A DNA stretch of 22,500 nt from Halisarca cf. caerulea. Taxonomy: Eukaryota; Porifera; Demospongiae; Chondrillida; Halisarcidae. The stretch lies in assembly GCA_963170055.1 (NCBI GenBank), contig CAUJGJ010000332.1:1835001-1857500 (forward strand), in the 5' to 3' direction. Each line of letters opens with the position of its first letter. Within the stretch, counting starts at the first letter, position 1. Both the position numbers and the translations under genes were made by a program. Below, one piece after another: positions 17,237 to 22,500 of this stretch. Below the pieces are notes generated by a model. That model was given only the letters and a program-made list of their open reading frames with translations, was not told where the DNA came from and searched no databases.

Positions 17237-18016
17237 TACACATTCCTATAAATACATAGCAGGACTGTTTCTATTTCGGAAGTTATTCACATTAAACCTT
17301 TGAAGTAAGCCATTCATAGCAAATTGATACATCTTTGATCATCCTCAACAATTCATACCGACATAAACACAATGGAATTAAGCCACATACAACAGAGAAT
17401 TTCCCATCAACCACTTAAATTCTCTGTACACACAAGACTGCAAAGGAGCATAAAGTGGACGAATCAATTAACAGAAAAAAGTGAAAAAAGAGACCCCATA
17501 AAAGGGGGATAACATTACAAGTATTGCTGTTATCACTTCCATTCTCTTTATTAAGACGTTAGATTGGTATCGATCAGTTACATACCACGCTTAAAAGCCT
17601 ACAATACTCCACTTCAAAGGCATTATACTTGTAATGCTGTAAATACACAATAAATGAACAAATTTCAGAATACGAAAATATGGGATTTAAATGATGAAAA
17701 TTGAATAAGGTTACCAATCATGAAACTGTCATATGTATTCACGCACAACGTACACATGTATGTATCAAGTGTGAAGGTACATAAAATGGAACCTCTGAAA
17801 TATGACACTGCGATGCATAATCTGACAGTATTTCAAAGCTGACCATCACTTGAGTACAATTATCATATCACAGTATATTAATAGTCACTCCATAATCCGA
17901 CAACCTGCATGGGCAATACTCAGTCGAATGTACCCAGCCAACAACCAAACACCATTGTACATACATACATATGTACACAGAGCCAAACATACACCTGAAT
18001 GTAGGTACATACATAC
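17237..18016. other. Downstream part of the ceramide kinase-like gene; last exon unresolved
   Basis: The last exon should start by completing AG|N of an Arg codon and continue the C-terminal lobe. Candidates with an AG acceptor exist (for example at about 17911), but none matches the expected residues. A polyadenylation signal AATAAA on the minus strand lies at 17552-17547. Near 17785-17840, ATGGAACCTCTGAAATATGA looks like the end of a decayed TIR element. Confidence 0.4.
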
Positions 18017-18834
18017 CTCACTTCGATGTCTGAAAGGTTCGTGACATCTCCATCCAACACCCAGCAACCAGGAGGCAGCTCCACAGTAGGAGGAACATCC
18101 AAACGCGAGTCACTCCCTGTACGATGTTCACGGTTACCATTGACAGCAGGAGACAAAGGAACTGGTTGACCATTACTGGTGGAACTTGTCGGTCTGGGAG
18201 GAATGGGGATGTCTGGGGCACCCTTTGACTTATTTGCCCTTTTACCAGCAATTCTATTGGTCTTCTCGTCATCATCTTCATGATCAGTGCTGTGAATCCT
18301 TGCTCTGTTTTCAGAGTGTTTTGATGAAATTCTTTTGAAACCATTGAATTTGAATTCCCTAGCTTTGATAATCTCCACATTTGACAGTGAATTCTGAAAA
18401 GTCAATTATACGTATGTACGCATACACGAAACTGCATTATAAATATCAATGGATGGGTAGATGCATGACAGACTGGCAGACAGACAGATACACAGACGGA
18501 CAGACAGACTGATGACAGACAGACAGACGGATATATAGAGGCAGATAGATTGATGACAGACAGAAAGACATGAAGTACGTATATGGGTATAAAGATAAAT
18601 AAATGGAAAGTTAAATTTGAACATATGTACATAGATGGGTGGGTGGATAGATAAATGTAATAATAGACACATATACATTCATATACAGACATAGATTTGC
18701 AGTATCTGATACATACGTACATGCAGATGTGGATGGGACCATACGTACATACATAATATTATACACATGCATGCACAGTGTGTACACAGACAGATCAACA
18801 TACATTGCATGACAGGAGACAAATGCAACAACAT

Positions 18835-18879
<45 letters not shown>

Positions 18880-20389
18880 AGAGACAGACATTCTTACGTA
18901 CATTTCCAGAGAGTGTGTGAGAAATTTTTGATGATTTCTTTATAATAATGTCCACACATCCATCACCAAAGTGACCATTAGGGGACAGACCCGAAGGATG
19001 CTTAGTCGACGCACACATATGAGGGGCTATACTTATGCTGTGGACAGAAAATGACTTTGATCTCCATTCATGAGCATCAGCTTCTGTAAAATGAAACGAA
19101 ATTGGTTGGGACAATTCAAACTGTATGGCAAAAACTCAATATGCACATAACATTTTAAAGGTTTATGGTTGAAGATCATCGTGACACATAATTAAGTTCA
19201 GTATATAGACACGTACTGTATGTGTTATTGTATACAGTGCACATATTATGTACACAGAATTCAACCTGGGACCATGGATACGCGAGTTAGAGTATCTATG
19301 CTGGGACTAAGCAAGTAATCATATAGCTAAGCCTGGTGTTCATTTACAGACATACGTACAACCTCCAATGTATGCAGATAAACTATGTGACTTTCCAATC
19401 ATTCAAATCATTGTGGGTACATACATACACACATACGTACGTATATACAGATAAGCAGATACGTACACAGAAGACTACGTACGTACAAACACAGATCAAT
19501 AGGAAGACTTCCTCATCTCATATATACGGTAATACCAATGTACATGCGATAGATGGGGGGATTTTGAAAATAATAAGATTTGGGTGAGTTTACGTATCGT
19601 ATGTAAACTATACTTGCGGATTGGAAGAACAATGAAAAATAAAACTTGCAGAAGGTTCATTGGCGTTATCTTCCTCAATGACCTCAAAGACTGTCCTTTT
19701 ATTGCAGGTACCATCAAACACCATACAAAATTCATCACATGGTGCACATGTATACGTAAATTATGCATTTAGTGTGATTTCACTGTGCTTAAAATTTCAT
19801 TGCATGTACGTATGTGAGTTACATGTGTTCTATTTTCATGGTTTTATCTCGTGATTTTCTTGATGAATAAATAATTTAACAATAAAATATTTTGATTCAC
19901 AGTACATAGCCCAGTACTGGTTAGGTTTAAGTATTCATGCTATAATGTACACACTAACAATTCAAAGAAAAATAATCTATTTCAGCCAAAATTCAGTTGC
20001 AATTATATGCCAATGAAATCACCTACTATCATATAATCAATGTGAAAAAACATTGATGCTTCAATAGCTTCACATTGAAATACATAAGTTACACACACGA
20101 CATTACACTCACTGTCAACTTCCTTAAATGTTGCTGAAGCTGTTGCTAAGATTGGACCTTCAGGTGATGTGATGTTTTGAAATCCAAACATACAATATTT
20201 GCACCAAGAAGAACATGCCCAGGAACTTGAGTTCATCTCATTACCTGGTACATACATCAGAGTAGCATCAAACGACCTGACAACAGGAAACAAACATATC
20301 GTCTCGATACAACCACAAGCACACATGCATATACATAGTAAACATGCAAAAACACAAGCATGCATGTATGCGCTCATGCAAGCATGCTT

Positions 20390-20421
<32 letters not shown>

Positions 20422-20715
20422 ACAAACAATAGTGTGCTAGATTAGATATTGTGCATGGTAATTCAGACAACCAGTTCGTATAAAAATTGAGAGGTCTCAT
20501 TCGATCAGCAAAGTTTGTCAAACACAGAATTTCTTACTTCTTTGACAGTTTTCTGCCCAATGAGCTGATCTTCTCATCAAGCCATGACATGCCCACTTCC
20601 TCGGGTTTTGGAAGGAGCTCAATATTACTGATACTGTAGGTCATGGTACAGCATGAGAATGCTATCAGCTGCCCATTAGCATACACACTGCACACATCCA
20701 ACTGAACACTGCGAC
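18017..20715 (-). CDS. CERK: Ceramide kinase-like lipid kinase, C-terminal half
   Basis: Exons in transcript order: 20715-20538, 20276-20113, 19690-19646, 19083-18902, 18393-18017 (946 nt, about 315 residues), all in phase with GT..AG introns. The family phosphorylates ceramide to ceramide-1-phosphate. Evidence: GRSVQLDVCSVY..G.LIAFS matches the segment after the GSTD loop. CSSWCKYC is a CXXXCXXC motif, the cysteine motif known from ceramide kinases and absent from most relatives. GLSPNGHFGDGCVDIIIKK is the family's GLSPxxHLGDGxxDLIL motif. NVEIIKAREFKF and WVLDGDVTNLSDIEVR match the end of the catalytic region. The segment where ceramide kinases have GYGFYGD is diverged (TMTYSISNIEL). A Pro/Ser-rich insert (PIPPRPTSS) precedes the last motif. 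The N-terminal PH-like part and the GGDG lobe are not found up to 22500. CERKL is the alternative, but the CXXXCXXC motif argues for CERK. Confidence 0.85.
18464..18570 (+). repeat. Degenerate (GACA)n tract
   Basis: Many copies of GACAGACAGA with substitutions, in an intron of the ceramide kinase-like gene. Confidence 0.85.
18836..18880 (+). repeat. (CA)n microsatellite
   Basis: About twenty CA units just downstream of the exon ending at 18902. Confidence 0.95.
19646..19690 (-). CDS. CERK: 45-nt candidate cassette exon of the ceramide kinase-like gene
   Basis: The acceptor is aaaaggacag|TCTTTG and the donor TCTGCAA|gtttta. It encodes FEVIEEDNANEPSA, an acidic stretch in the variable loop after CXXXCXXC. 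Its length is a multiple of three and both flanking junctions have the same phase, so skipping it would also keep the frame. The weak polypyrimidine tract makes it less certain than its neighbours. Confidence 0.5.
20391..20419 (+). repeat. Short (CA)n microsatellite
   Basis: Fourteen CA units in the intron between the exons at 20276 and 20538. Confidence 0.95.
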
Positions 20716-20868
20716 CTGCAGATACAAATCACATCACTTGTACGTACATACATACGTACATATGCACAATACAATTGACCTCTGGTATAGTCACATAATA
20801 TAGCAAAAAGGCAAAATGTTGATTTATCACAACATTCAACTGCTACACTGTAGTATTACCATGTACGT

Positions 20869-20896
20869 GTACACACAGACCTGTACACACAGACAT

Positions 20897-20940
<44 letters not shown>

Positions 20941-20976
20941 ACACATACACGTACACACGTACACACGTACACACAC

Positions 20977-21032
<56 letters not shown>
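20869..21032 (+). repeat. (CA)n microsatellite with GTACAC interruptions
   Basis: Two long CA runs flank a centre made of repeated GTACACACGTACAC. It lies upstream of the first recognised ceramide kinase-like exon. Confidence 0.95.
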
Positions 21033-21034
<2 letters not shown>

Positions 21035-21145
21035 TCAACCACCCACCCACATATACGTATGTGGCATGTAGCGTGGGTGTGATTATAGGCAGCACCGTGC
21101 TTACATTCCTGATGTAAGCACACTTCCTTGCGATGTTAGTCTCGT

Positions 21146-22020
21146 CATAGACACTCTATAATACGTAACCGGAACTGGACACTCGTGTGATCATGACACT
21201 TAACACTTCCGGTGGAAAATGGCGAAATGGAATTAGAATAAATGAACAAAGACGGTTATTTTAGCTGCTTTGACTTCCGGGAATCACATTAGAGAGCTTT
21301 TCGAATGATCCTGACCAAATCACAAGTATTATGTAGGTTTGCACTGACGGAATCTTGGAAGTGTCTACTCGGCTATAGGATTTCACAAGCCAAATAATGC
21401 CATATACCATAAAAACGGTAGTATCCAGAGGAAAATATGTCGATGTAGTGCACGCAGCATTTCATGAGCTACAATTTGAAGATAAAATGGAGTCGATCGG
21501 GTGAAAACTGACAAAGATACAGTGACCACAGTGGGAGAACGTTGTTTGGGGTAAAAATTTATCCTAACTCAGTACTCTGAAGGATTTGAGACTTCTAACA
21601 TGGACGAGTACACCCACAGAAATATGAAGATTGTGTTGAGGACCAATTCAAGGTCATCCGCAGTACAGTGGTTTGGCAGTCGTGCCCAAAATGTGAAATC
21701 TGAACCTATTTTGGTTGATTTTGCATGGCCCTGTCTTCTTTGCTTCTGGTGTCTACGGTACAACCAATTGTATGTTGCCTTGATTTTGATCTTACTTTAG
21801 TGGCAGAAATATGACGCTTAGTAATGCGAAGCTGTTTAGCTTTGTTTTGGACGATATAAGTTGTAGCATTAAACCTTCCTCGAAAGTGGTTAAGCATCAT
21901 GGTCACGGAAGAAGTGACGTCATGTACTAATTTATACACAAAGTACACATTATCATACCAAATTGCAATACACAATAATTAGAGTTTTCAGTTCTGGTTA
22001 CGTAGTATAGAGTGTCTATG
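21146..22020. mobile_element. 875-bp DNA transposon-like element, 32-bp TIRs, 7-bp TSD
   Basis: The left end begins CATAGACACTCTATAATACG (21146) and the right end is its inverted copy ending GAGTGTCTATG (22020). By eye 30 of 32 terminal bases match. The flanks carry an exact direct repeat GTCTCGT at 21139-21145 and 22021-22027. The interior has only short ORFs. On the minus strand one encodes KATYNWLYRRHQKQRRQGH.. and another a basic stretch ending QLRITKRHISATK before a donor-like gtaaga; neither is a recognised transposase. P, hAT and Dada-like superfamilies have 6-8 bp duplications, but none is proved. Probably non-autonomous. Confidence 0.85.
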
Positions 22021-22327
22021 GTCTCGTTCCCAGCCCCACTTCCGGCCTCCATCTTATTCTAGCTGGGAAGAGTGGGTCTGGCAACAATGGTGGGTAAAAC
22101 CTAGATTTTAGGCTGTCGCATCCCACGAGAAAGTCATTAGTCGTGAACCTTGCACAGCTGGCACACATTTGGGACGATTTATTACCATAGGATACAATGA
22201 GAGCTAGCGTGAAGCATCTTACTTAGGCCATAGATACTCCAACATATGAAACCGCATAGGTTAGAGCATCTATGATTAGGCAGAACTGCTTCTATTAAGC
22301 TTAGTGGGAATAGGGGAGATCGGCGGA

Positions 22328-22500
22328 ATGAGCGATAAATACATTACTCATTTGTGCATTTTGCGTCGCTCTCCTGTCAATAATATCTACAACAGTAGAG
22401 TCACCCACCCACAAAGTGAAGATAACGCTGATCTTCAAAGATTTTTCTTAGATAATGTATGCCCGACTGGATGGCGTTCTCCTTCTTATGGTACTATAAG
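22328..22500 (+). CDS. Partial ORF running off the right edge, unknown product
   Basis: An open frame from ATG at 22328 (context CGGAATGA) continues for 57 codons to the window end without a stop. It begins MSDKYITHLCILRRSPVNN and later reads DLQRFFLDNVCPTGWRSPSY. The mixed, non-repetitive composition looks protein-like, but I recognise no family and cannot see a splice site or promoter. It may be a first exon or a chance frame. Confidence 0.35.
   Translation, partial: MSDKYITHLCILRRSPVNNIYNSRVTHPQSEDNADLQRFFLDNVCPTGWRSPSYGTI

Noticed and set aside
17875..17911. Last exon of the ceramide kinase-like gene (RLSDYGVTINIL then stop)
   Set aside because: The acceptor and phase fit, but the residues do not match the expected C-terminus; other equally weak candidates exist nearby.
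19691..19768. Leftward extension of the 45-nt exon (CDEFCMVFDGTCNK)
   Set aside because: The frame meets TAA without an upstream AG acceptor, and the CXXXCXXC motif is already supplied by the exon at 20276-20113.
20836..21123. 95-codon minus-strand ORF
   Set aside because: Mostly a CA-tract translation; the [12 protein letters not shown] part matches nothing in the ceramide kinase family.

Overview
This is an AT-rich, intron-rich animal (metazoan) nuclear DNA window. The exons recovered here have GT..AG junctions whose phases agree across each junction, and they spell an adhesion GPCR with a GAIN/GPS region and a ceramide kinase-type lipid kinase. There is no bacterial-style gene packing. 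Mostly short introns, many small inverted-repeat elements and CA/TG tracts suggest an invertebrate. A sponge (demosponge) is my best guess from general character, but no species is claimed.

Layout. All confident genes are on the minus strand and read right to left. (1) Positions 764-11584 hold sixteen in-phase exons (2286 nt, 762 codons) of an adhesion GPCR. In order they encode a long signal peptide, a small cysteine-containing N-terminal region, a Ser/Thr/Pro-rich stalk, a GAIN region, an intact GPS with an HL|T cleavage site, TM1-TM6 and the start of TM7. The rest of TM7 and the C-tail lie beyond the left edge. (2) 15189-16173 holds a small gene of unknown function, with a confident last exon and a less certain 5' part. 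(3) 18017-20715 holds five exons of the C-terminal half of a ceramide kinase-like gene; its 5' half and last exon were not found. (4) At the right edge an ORF opens on the plus strand at 22328 and runs off the window.

Between and inside the genes are many mobile-element relics. The aGPCR introns hold a Helitron-type helicase fragment (2631-3021), a dimeric minisatellite (4603-4933), a foldback element (5031-5161) and a TIR element (1965-2151). The 11.8-17.3 kb interval holds several small TIR elements with TA flanks, a decayed non-LTR reverse transcriptase (about 12560-14050), and an 809-bp near-perfect foldback whose arms carry three and four copies of a 48-bp unit, plus a solo arm of the same family. 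At 21146-22020 an 875-bp element has 32-bp TIRs and an exact 7-bp target duplication.

No tRNA, rRNA, CRISPR or operon was seen. The genes do not form an obvious pathway. The most notable items are the new-looking aGPCR ectodomain, the divergent ceramide kinase, the foldback family and the 7-bp-TSD element.
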